Origin: Gammaproteobacteria bacterium
Lineage (GTDB): Bacteria > Pseudomonadota > Gammaproteobacteria > UBA9214
DNA length: 10,576 nucleotides
NCBI GenBank assembly: GCA_029881775.1
Contig: JAOULY010000040.1
Coordinates: 1 to 10,576 of the forward strand
Direction of reading: 5' to 3'
Positions 3,789 through 10,576 of this stretch are shown in pieces; the first letter of the stretch is position 1; each line of letters opens with the position of its first letter. A program made the position numbers and the translations under genes. Under the pieces are notes generated by a model. The model did no database searches, had not been told where the DNA came from, and worked only from the letters and a program-made list of their open reading frames with translations.

Positions 3789-6215
3789 TTATATTTTAGT
3801 GCGACGCAGTCGCAGCGAATTGGTGATTACGGATACCGAGCTGAAACTCATGGCCGCCGCCGCCAGCATCGGTGACAGCAGCAGGCCGAAAACGGGATAC
3901 AGCAGGCCGGCCGCCACCGGTACCCCCAGCGAGTTGTAGATAAAGGCGAAGAACAGGTTCTCGCGTATATTGCGCATGACCGCGCGGCTCAGCCGGCGTG
4001 CGCGCACGATCCCGCGCAGGTCACCCTTGACCAGTGTCACACCGGCACTTTCCATGGCCACATCCGTGCCGGTGCCCATGGCGATACCGACATGCGACTG
4101 CGCCAGCGCCGGGGCGTCATTGATGCCGTCACCGGCCATGGCGACCACGTGTCCGTCTTCCTGCAGCTTTCTGACGATATCCGCTTTCTGATCAGGCAGG
4201 ACATCCGCTTCCACCCGGTCGATGTGCAGTTTGTCGGCAACCGCCTGTGCGGTCGTGTGGCTGTCACCGGTCAGCATCACGACACTGACCCCCTCTGCAT
4301 GCAAATCACGGATGGCGTCGAAGGTAGAATCCTTGATCGGATCAGCGACACTGACCAGCCCGGCTATCTTGTTGTCGATAGCCACGAACATGACGGTCTG
4401 CCCCTCTGCGCGTCCGGACTCTGCCTGTTGCGACAGCTGGCCCGGTTCGATACCCAGCGTTTCAAGCAAGCTGGCATTACCCAGTGCGACGCTGCGTCCA
4501 GTGACCGTGCCGGTCACGCCCTTGCCGGTCACGGAGGCGAAATCATCCGTCCGGCCCGGGGTCATGCCGCGTGCCTGTGCGCCCGCCACGATGGCCGCGG
4601 CCAGCGGATGCTCGCTGGCATGTTCGAGCGTGGCTGCCAGTTGCAGCACCTCGTCTTCAGCAAAGCCGTTGCCGGCATGCACCGCGACCAGCCGGGGCCG
4701 GCCTTCGGTCAGTGTGCCGGTCTTGTCGATGACGAGGGTATCGACCTTCTCCATGATCTCCAGCGCCTCGGCGTTCCTGATCAGCACACCAAGGGACGCA
4801 CCCCTGCCGGTGCCGACCATGATCGACATGGGCGTGGCCAGTCCCAGCGCACAGGGGCAGGCGATGATCAGCACGGCCACCGCATTGATGACGGCGTGCG
4901 CCAGCCGCGGCTCGGGACCCCACAGGCCCCAGGCGATAAACGCGATCACGGCGACGGCCACCACGGACGGTACGAAGTAGCCGGCGACGACGTCCGCCAG
5001 TTTCTGTATGGGCGCGCGCGAGCGCTGTGCCTCGCTGACCATGCGCACGATCTGCGCCAGCAGGGTGTCACTGCCGACGCGTTCGGCGCGCATCAGCAGG
5101 CTACCGGTGCCGTTGACGGTCGCACCGATCAGTTTTTCGCCGACGACTTTTTCCACCGGGACGGATTCGCCGGTCACCATGGATTCATCCACCGAGCTGT
5201 TGCCGAAGGTGACTACGCCATCCACCGGCACTTTCTCGCCGGGGCGTATACGTAAGATGTCGCCGGCCTGCACATGCTCCAGTGGTATGTCTTCCTCGCT
5301 ACCGTCATCGCGCACAATCCTGGCGCTGTTGGGCGCCAGGCCGAGCAGCAGCCGTATGGCGGCGCCGGTGCGGCTGCGCGCACGCAGTTCCAGTACCTGG
5401 CCGAGCAACACCAGCGTAACGATGACGGCAGCGGCTTCGAAGTACACCGGTACAGTACCGTCCGCGTGCCGCATGAGTGGCGGGAATATAGCGGGCAACA
5501 GCAGGGCGATTACGCTGTAGAGCCAGGCAACCGAGACGCCCAGCCCGATCAGGGTGAACATGTTCAGGTTCCACGTCCTGACCGAATTCACGCCACGCAC
5601 CAGGAACGGCCAGCCGCCCCACAGCACCACCGGGGTGGCCAGTGCAAACTCGATCCACTGGACGCTACGCATTGACAGGCCGGACGGTAACCAGCCGGGC
5701 ATCATGTCTGCCAGCATCGCCAGGATAAAAACCGGCACGGCCAGTACCAGGCTGATCCAGAAGCGCCGGCTCATGTCGATCAACTCGTCATTCTTTTCTT
5801 CAACGGCGATGGTGCGTGGTTCCAGCGCCATGCCGCATTTCGGACAACTGCCCGGTTCGTCCTGCACAATTTCCGGGTGCATGGGGCAGGTGTATTGCGT
5901 GCGTGTTACCGGGCCCTGTATGACTTCGGGTTCCAGCGCCATGCCGCAGCGCGGGCAGGCGCCCGGTCCGGTTTGCCGGACCCCGGGACACATGGGGCAG
6001 ATGTGAACGAGGTTTTCTGTGCCGGCCGCGGCGGGCGCCGCTTGCGGGGGTTGCAGGTAGTGCCCGGGGTCGGCGGCGAATTTTTCCCGGCAACCGCTAC
6101 AGCAGAAATAGTAATCGGTATTGTTCCAGGCGTAGTGATGTTCACTGGCCGGTGTTACCGACATGCCGCAGACAGGGTCATGCAGTTCATCGTTGTGCCT
6201 ATCATCAGTCATCAT
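3789..6215 (-). CDS. copA: Cu+/Ag+-exporting P1B-1 ATPase with YHS and two Cys-rich metal-binding domains
   Basis: An 808-residue ion-pumping ATPase that would drive Cu+ (or Ag+) out of the cytoplasm using ATP. N-terminal part: a YHS-type domain (about 12-54; DPVCGM with C16, and FCCSGC with C38, C39, C42), then two small heavy-metal binding domains, 71-96 (CPMC...CPRCGMALEP) and 108-133 (CPMHPE...CPKCGMALEP). The usual HMA (GMxCxxC) domain is absent. Core: TGES 348-351, CPC 453-455 in the sixth helix, phosphorylated Asp497 in DKTGT, SEHP 534-537 and GDGINDAP from 695. The P1B-1 selectivity signature is present: N753-x6-YN-x4-P766 in helix seven and M789-xx-SS in helix eight. This pins it to Cu+/Ag+ rather than Zn/Cd/Co; Cu versus Ag (SilP-like) cannot be told. 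The start ATG (or the next ATG) follows GGAAG. It overlaps the cusA gene by 11 bases and ends the efflux operon. Confidence 0.95.
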   Translation of the reverse strand: MMTDDRHNDELHDPVCGMSVTPASEHHYAWNNTDYYFCCSGCREKFAADPGHYLQPPQAAPAAAGTENLVHICPMCPGVRQTGPGACPRCGMALEPEVIQGPVTRTQYTCPMHPEIVQDEPGSCPKCGMALEPRTIAVEEKNDELIDMSRRFWISLVLAVPVFILAMLADMMPGWLPSGLSMRSVQWIEFALATPVVLWGGWPFLVRGVNSVRTWNLNMFTLIGLGVSVAWLYSVIALLLPAIFPPLMRHADGTVPVYFEAAAVIVTLVLLGQVLELRARSRTGAAIRLLLGLAPNSARIVRDDGSEEDIPLEHVQAGDILRIRPGEKVPVDGVVTFGNSSVDESMVTGESVPVEKVVGEKLIGATVNGTGSLLMRAERVGSDTLLAQIVRMVSEAQRSRAPIQKLADVVAGYFVPSVVAVAVIAFIAWGLWGPEPRLAHAVINAVAVLIIACPCALGLATPMSIMVGTGRGASLGVLIRNAEALEIMEKVDTLVIDKTGTLTEGRPRLVAVHAGNGFAEDEVLQLAATLEHASEHPLAAAIVAGAQARGMTPGRTDDFASVTGKGVTGTVTGRSVALGNASLLETLGIEPGQLSQQAESGRAEGQTVMFVAIDNKIAGLVSVADPIKDSTFDAIRDLHAEGVSVVMLTGDSHTTAQAVADKLHIDRVEADVLPDQKADIVRKLQEDGHVVAMAGDGINDAPALAQSHVGIAMGTGTDVAMESAGVTLVKGDLRGIVRARRLSRAVMRNIRENLFFAFIYNSLGVPVAAGLLYPVFGLLLSPMLAAAAMSFSSVSVITNSLRLRRTKI

Positions 6216-9200
6216 GGTTGCTTCCGATCGCGTGCCGCTTCCACAGCAGGAAGACGGCGGGAATGACCACCAATGTTAATAATGTAGCACTGATCATGCC
6301 GCCGACCATGGGTGCCGCGATACGTCGCATGACCTCGGAACCCGTGCCACCGCCAAGCATAATGGGCAGCAGTCCGGCAATAGTGGCCGTGACCGTCATT
6401 ATGATGGGCCTGACCCGCAACAGGGCGCCTTCAATTACCGCGTTGCGAATGTCTTCCGCTGTCAGCCTGCGCTGTGCCTGCACTGCGGCATCATGCTGGC
6501 GTTGCAGGGCCTGGTTCAGGTAGACCAGCATGATCACGCCGATCTCGACGGCGACGCCGGACAGTGCAATGAAGCCGACGCCGACGGCGACCGAGAGGTT
6601 GTAACCCAGCAGGTACAACAGCCAGAAACCGCCCACGGAGGCGAGCGGCAGCGTGCCCATGATGATCAGCACCTCGGACAGCTTGCGGAAGTTCAGGTAC
6701 AGCAGCAGGACGATGACGACCAGCGTAACCGGCACAAGGACTGCAAGGCGTTCCTTGGCGCGCACCATGTACTCGTACTGGCCTGACCAGGCAATCGAGT
6801 AGCCGGCCGGCAGGTTGACCTGTTCACTGACGATCCGCTGCGCCTCGATGACATAGGAACCGATATCGCGCCCCTCGATGTCGACATAAATCCAGCCGTT
6901 CAGCCGCGCGTTTTCTGTCTTGATGAGTCCGGGACCGGGATCGATGCGGATATCGGCCACCTCGGCCAGCGGGATGCGCGCGCCGGTCGGCGTCACGATG
7001 GGCAGGTTGCGCAGTTTCTCCAGCGAGTCACGTACATCGCGCGGGTAGCGGATGTTGATCGGGTAACGTTCCAGTCCCTCGACCGTTTGTGCCACGCGCA
7101 TGCCGCCGAGCGCGGTGCTCACGACCTCCTGCACATCCGCGATATTGAGTGCAAAGCGGGCGGCGGCCTGACGGTTGATATCAACCGTCACGTAACGTCC
7201 GCTGGCTACCCGTTCCGAATAAACAGACGCGGTGCCGGCTACCGGCTTGAGCACCTCCTCGATGCGTTTGCCGATCGCCTGGATTTCGGTAAGGCTGGGA
7301 CCGGCCACCTTGATACCGACCGGCGTCTTGATGCCGGTGGCCAGCATATCGATGCGGTTCTTGATCGGCATTACCCAGGCATTGGTCAGGCCGGGAAACT
7401 GCACGCGGCTGTCCAGTTCCTGCTTGAGCTTGTCCAGCGTCATGCCCGCTCGCCACTCGTCACGTGGCTTCAGCTGTATGGTGGTCTCGATCATGGTTAA
7501 CGGCGCCGGGTCGGTGGCCGTCTCGGCGCGCCCGATCTTGCCGAATACACGTTTGACCTCCGGCACTGTCATGATGAGCTTGTCCGTCTGTTGCAACAGT
7601 TCCTGTGCCTTGCCGATGGAAATGGCCGGGAAGGCGCTTGGCATGTACAGCAGGTCACCCTCGTCGAGGTCCGGCATGAATTCAGAACCCAGTTGTGACA
7701 GTGGCCAGAGACCGACTACAACAATCAACACGGCAATGACCAGCACCATTTTGGGTGACTTCAATACCAGCTGGATGAGTGGCCGGTAACCGGCCACCAG
7801 GATGCGGTTGACTGGATTCTTTTTCTCCGGGGTAATGTGCCCGCGGATGAAATAACCCATCAATACCGGCACCAGCGTAATGGACAGGATGGCCGCGCCC
7901 GCCATGGCAAAGGTCTTGGTAAAGGCCAGCGGGGCGAACAGGCGTCCTTCCTGCGCTTCCAGGGTAAACACCGGCAGGAAACTGAGGGTGATGATCAGTA
8001 GCGAGAAGAACAGTGGCGGACCGACTTCACTGGCGGCCTGGCGAATTATCTGCCAGCGGTTGTCTTCGCTGGGTGGGGTTTTCTCCAGGTGCTTGTGCAC
8101 GTTTTCGATCATGACGATGGCCGCATCGACCATTGTACCGATGGCAATCGCGATGCCGCCGAGCGACATGATGTTCGCATTGATACCCATGCGCTCCATG
8201 ACAACGAACGCAATGAGGATGCCAATGGGGAGCGAGATAACGACGACCAGCGCCGAACGCAGGTGAAACAGGAACAGTGCGCAGACCAGTGCGACGACGA
8301 TAAATTCTTCCAGTAACTTGCCTTTAAGCGTGTCGACGGCACGTTCGATCAGGGCTGAGCGGTCGTAGGTCTCGATGATTTCAACGCCGTCCGGCAGACC
8401 GCTGGCCAGTTGCGCCAGCTTTGCCTTGACGCCATCGATGGTGCGCAGGACATTTTCACCGAAGCGCATGACAATCACGCCGCCGACAACCTCGCCTTCG
8501 CCGTCCAGTTCCGCGATGCCGCGGCGCAGCTGGGGTCCAATGCGTATCTCGGCGACATCGTTCAGCAGGATGGGGGTGCCGCGCTCGTTCACGCCGAGCG
8601 GGATGTTCCGCAGGTCATCCAGCGAGTCAACGTAACCGGTCGCCCGCACCATGTACTCGGCCTCGGCCATTTCGATCACTGAACCGCCGGTCTCCTGGTT
8701 GCCGCGCATGATGGCGTTCCTGATGGTTGCCAGCGGCAGGTTAAAGGCACGCAACCTGTCCGGGTCCACTACCACCTGGTACTGCTTGACCATGCCGCCG
8801 ATGGTGGCGACCTCGGAGACGCCGTGTACCGTTTGCAGTTCGTACTTCAGGAACCAGTCCTGCAGGCTGCGCAGCTGCGACAGGTCATGTTGCCCGGTCC
8901 GGTCGACCAGTGCGTATTCATATACCCAGCCGACGCCGGTTGCGTCCGGTCCCAGTTCCGGGCGTGCATTGACGGGCAGTTTGCTGCTCGCCTGGCTGAG
9001 GTATTCCAGCACGCGCGAGCGCGCCCAGTAGGGATCGGTGCCGTCCTCGAAAATGATATAGACAAAGGAATCGCCAAAGAATGAATAACCGCGAACCGTG
9101 ACGGCCTTCGGTACCGACAGCATCGCGGTGGTCAGCGGATAGGTAACCTGGTCCTCGACGACCTGGGGCGCCTGGCCGGGGAACGTCGTCTTGATAATGA

Positions 9201-9339
9201 CCTGCACATCCGAGAGGTCCGGGATGGCGTCCAGCGGCGTGTTTTTTACGGCGTAGATACCCCAGCCGGTCAGGATGACCGTCAGCAGGATAACCATGAA
9301 GCGGTTGCGCAGTGACCAGTCGATAATGTGCGTAATCAT
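6205..9339 (-). CDS. cusA: CusA-type RND heavy-metal efflux pump (Cu+/Ag+)
   Basis: A 1044-residue inner-membrane RND transporter, full length for the HME-RND family. It exchanges protons for metal and passes Cu+/Ag+ to an outer-membrane channel through the CusB adaptor. The N-terminal helix is followed by the family block PLDAIPDLSDVQV (35-47). The proton-relay helix has GTMVDAAIVMIEN with D405. The three methionines that bind Cu+/Ag+ in E. coli CusA (M573, M623, M672) are all present as M566 (LLYMPSAF), M616 (LTMIETT) and M665 (RIDMLATGIK). The constant offset of seven is explained by a shorter loop after D405. This supports monovalent-metal (CusA/SilA) rather than divalent (CzcA) specificity. 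The ATG overlaps the cusB stop (ATGA), with GGGGA just upstream. The 3' end overlaps the ATPase gene by 11 bases. Confidence 0.96.
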   Translation of the reverse strand: MITHIIDWSLRNRFMVILLTVILTGWGIYAVKNTPLDAIPDLSDVQVIIKTTFPGQAPQVVEDQVTYPLTTAMLSVPKAVTVRGYSFFGDSFVYIIFEDGTDPYWARSRVLEYLSQASSKLPVNARPELGPDATGVGWVYEYALVDRTGQHDLSQLRSLQDWFLKYELQTVHGVSEVATIGGMVKQYQVVVDPDRLRAFNLPLATIRNAIMRGNQETGGSVIEMAEAEYMVRATGYVDSLDDLRNIPLGVNERGTPILLNDVAEIRIGPQLRRGIAELDGEGEVVGGVIVMRFGENVLRTIDGVKAKLAQLASGLPDGVEIIETYDRSALIERAVDTLKGKLLEEFIVVALVCALFLFHLRSALVVVISLPIGILIAFVVMERMGINANIMSLGGIAIAIGTMVDAAIVMIENVHKHLEKTPPSEDNRWQIIRQAASEVGPPLFFSLLIITLSFLPVFTLEAQEGRLFAPLAFTKTFAMAGAAILSITLVPVLMGYFIRGHITPEKKNPVNRILVAGYRPLIQLVLKSPKMVLVIAVLIVVVGLWPLSQLGSEFMPDLDEGDLLYMPSAFPAISIGKAQELLQQTDKLIMTVPEVKRVFGKIGRAETATDPAPLTMIETTIQLKPRDEWRAGMTLDKLKQELDSRVQFPGLTNAWVMPIKNRIDMLATGIKTPVGIKVAGPSLTEIQAIGKRIEEVLKPVAGTASVYSERVASGRYVTVDINRQAAARFALNIADVQEVVSTALGGMRVAQTVEGLERYPINIRYPRDVRDSLEKLRNLPIVTPTGARIPLAEVADIRIDPGPGLIKTENARLNGWIYVDIEGRDIGSYVIEAQRIVSEQVNLPAGYSIAWSGQYEYMVRAKERLAVLVPVTLVVIVLLLYLNFRKLSEVLIIMGTLPLASVGGFWLLYLLGYNLSVAVGVGFIALSGVAVEIGVIMLVYLNQALQRQHDAAVQAQRRLTAEDIRNAVIEGALLRVRPIIMTVTATIAGLLPIMLGGGTGSEVMRRIAAPMVGGMISATLLTLVVIPAVFLLWKRHAIGSNHDD

Positions 9340-10541
9340 TTCGTCATGTCCCCGGCCGGACTGACGGGCGCCTGCATGCGCTTCATGCTGGCTTTCAGGT
9401 TGGCCTCCGAGTCGATCAGGAACTGGCCGGAAACGACGACGTTCTCGCCGGCTTCGATGCCTGCAATGATTTCAACCCATTCACCGCTTTCCATGCCGGC
9501 CCGCACCATGCGCGATTCAAAGCGACCTTCACCGGCTGCTATGACAACGCGTTCTTCGCGACCGGTACGGATCAGTGCCTCGATCGGGATTACCAGTACA
9601 TCATTTTTCGGACCGCCAAAGATTTTTACATTGGCATACATGTTCGGCTTCAGTGACTCGCCTTCGTTGGCAAAGCGCAGTCGTGCTTTCAGGGCGCGGG
9701 TTTTCGGATCGAGACCGGGATAGATATATTCAACGCTTCCCTCCCAGGTGCGCCCCGGCAGAAACGCCAGGCTGACCTCGGCCGGCTGGCCGACGGCTAC
9801 CCAGTCGGCCTGGCGCTCGAAAATTTCCGCCAGCAACCACACGCTGGAAAGATCGGCGAGACTCATGATGTTGTTTGCCGGTTTAACGTACATGCCTTCG
9901 CGCACCGACATGTCGGCCACCACGCCGTCCTGTGGCGCATACACGGGGATCGTTTGCGCCGGCTTGCGGTCTTTCTCCAGCTGTTTTATCTGTCCGGCCG
10001 GAATGCCGAGCGCGTCCAGGCGGCTGCGCGAGGCGCGTACCAGGCCGGTGTTGCCCAGCTTCAGTGCCTGGACGAATTCTTCCTGTGCATTGACCAGTTC
10101 CGGTGAATACAGGTCGAACAGGCGTTGACCCTGTGTCACGCGTTCCCCCTCGGATTCGACGACAAGATTTTCAATCCAGCCCTCGGTGCGCAGGTGAATA
10201 TGGCTGACCTTCGATTCGTCGTAACCGACGTAGCCGACGGTATCGATCCCGCGCCACAGGCGGGAACGTTCGGCGACGGCGGTGCGCACGCCCAGGTTTT
10301 GTACTACCTCGGGTGCGATCGTAATGCCGCCGTCGCTGCCGGCTGCGTCGGCATACACCGGCACCAGGTCCATGCCCATCGGCGATTTACCCGGCTTGTC
10401 GCGCCGGTAGTTCGCGTCCATGGGTGCGACCCAGTAGAGGATCTTTTTCTCGTCATCGTCCGCCGCCATGGCAGACGGTGGCGCAAGCAATACAGCCAAC
10501 AGGCAGCTGGCCAGGCAGGTTACAGGACTGGGCATGTTCAT
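9336..10541 (-). CDS. cusB: CusB-type periplasmic adaptor of the RND efflux system
   Basis: A 401-residue membrane-fusion protein linking CusA to the outer-membrane channel. Residues 1-26 look like a Sec signal peptide ending in AMA. Just after it, residues 34-64 form a metal-binding segment, YWVAPMDANYRRDKPGKSP followed by MGMDLVP. Its Met41, Met55 and Met57 correspond to the CusB methionines that take up Cu+/Ag+. The remainder is typical adaptor: barrel-sandwich hybrid halves near 110-145 and 198-230 (GWIENLVVESEGERVTQGQ; YAPQDGVVADMSVREGMYV) flanking a helical hairpin (about 147-195), a beta-barrel (235-310) and a membrane-proximal domain (312-385). The start is supported by GGAGAG at 10547-10552. 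It shares ATGA with the upstream gene end and with cusA. There is no fused CusF domain. Confidence 0.94.
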   Translation of the reverse strand: MNMPSPVTCLASCLLAVLLAPPSAMAADDDEKKILYWVAPMDANYRRDKPGKSPMGMDLVPVYADAAGSDGGITIAPEVVQNLGVRTAVAERSRLWRGIDTVGYVGYDESKVSHIHLRTEGWIENLVVESEGERVTQGQRLFDLYSPELVNAQEEFVQALKLGNTGLVRASRSRLDALGIPAGQIKQLEKDRKPAQTIPVYAPQDGVVADMSVREGMYVKPANNIMSLADLSSVWLLAEIFERQADWVAVGQPAEVSLAFLPGRTWEGSVEYIYPGLDPKTRALKARLRFANEGESLKPNMYANVKIFGGPKNDVLVIPIEALIRTGREERVVIAAGEGRFESRMVRAGMESGEWVEIIAGIEAGENVVVSGQFLIDSEANLKASMKRMQAPVSPAGDMTK

Positions 10542-10576
10542 GGGTTCTCTCCGGCAAGATACAGCAGGTTGGCCTG
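10538..10576 (-). CDS. 3' end of an upstream gene, probably the outer-membrane channel (CusC/TolC-like)
   Basis: The minus-strand frame from the window edge reads QANLLYLAGENP and stops at TGA (10538-10540), overlapping the cusB ATG as ATGA, the same coupling seen between cusB and cusA. In Cus/Czc-type operons the gene directly before the adaptor is usually the TolC-family channel, and a short hydrophobic end like this would fit. Only 12 codons are visible and all three frames are open over so short a stretch. The identity therefore rests on context and the matching overlap. Confidence 0.4.
   Translation of the reverse strand, partial: QANLLYLAGENP

Noticed and set aside
4092..5255. Long plus-strand open frame of 387 codons antisense to the copper ATPase gene
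   Set aside because: It is a shadow of the GC-rich ATPase gene: His/Asp/Gly/Arg-rich composition, no recognisable domain, and the opposite strand has all P-type ATPase motifs.
6205..9339. Divalent metal (CzcA-type Zn/Co/Cd) specificity for the RND pump
   Set aside because: All three Cu+/Ag+-binding methionines of CusA are conserved in context, and the neighbouring ATPase has the Cu+/Ag+ P1B-1 signature.
1..10576. CRISPR array, tRNA, rRNA, intact insertion sequence or phage genes
   Set aside because: No regularly spaced direct repeats, no tRNA- or rRNA-like stretches and no transposase or integrase reading frame were seen on either strand.

Overview
The window looks like part of a proteobacterial chromosome, most likely gammaproteobacterial. 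It is moderately GC-rich, genes are tightly packed with ATGA and TGATG overlaps, and the protein families fit. The exact genus cannot be read from the sequence. Nearly everything is coded on the minus strand; one small gene near 3.4-3.7 kb is on the plus strand.

Right part (about 3.8-10.6 kb, read right to left): a heavy-metal export operon of the Cus/Sil (Cu+/Ag+) type. The order of transcription is the last codons of an upstream gene (probably an outer-membrane TolC/CusC-like channel, only 12 codons visible), the periplasmic adaptor CusB, the RND pump CusA, and a P1B-1 copper/silver ATPase with an N-terminal YHS domain and two small Cys-rich metal-binding domains. Successive genes overlap by 4, 4 and 11 bases, so they are very probably one translationally coupled transcript. 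The ATPase would move Cu+/Ag+ from cytoplasm to periplasm, and CusCBA would carry it across the outer membrane.

Middle (about 3.27-3.79 kb): a small plus-strand gene for an unrecognised protein with about four membrane helices lies divergently from the left operon and convergently to the ATPase. An 86-base imperfect palindrome of a dispersed-repeat type sits between it and the ATPase.

Left-centre (959-3268): a compact four-gene minus-strand operon with two tandem paralogous DUF1538 membrane proteins, a divergent PII-like protein and a two-CBS-domain protein. It reads as a two-subunit membrane transporter or channel of unknown substrate, controlled by two different nucleotide-sensing proteins. 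This is the most interesting uncharacterised system in the window. It starts from a TTG codon and probably ends at a strong bidirectional hairpin at 856-880.

Left end (1-950): a 223-residue membrane protein of unknown function, flanked on both sides by hairpins sharing AAAACCG...CGGTTTT arms. The one upstream is a 66-base inverted repeat containing the GGGGTCAGATCCC-type motif common in proteobacterial intergenic repeats.
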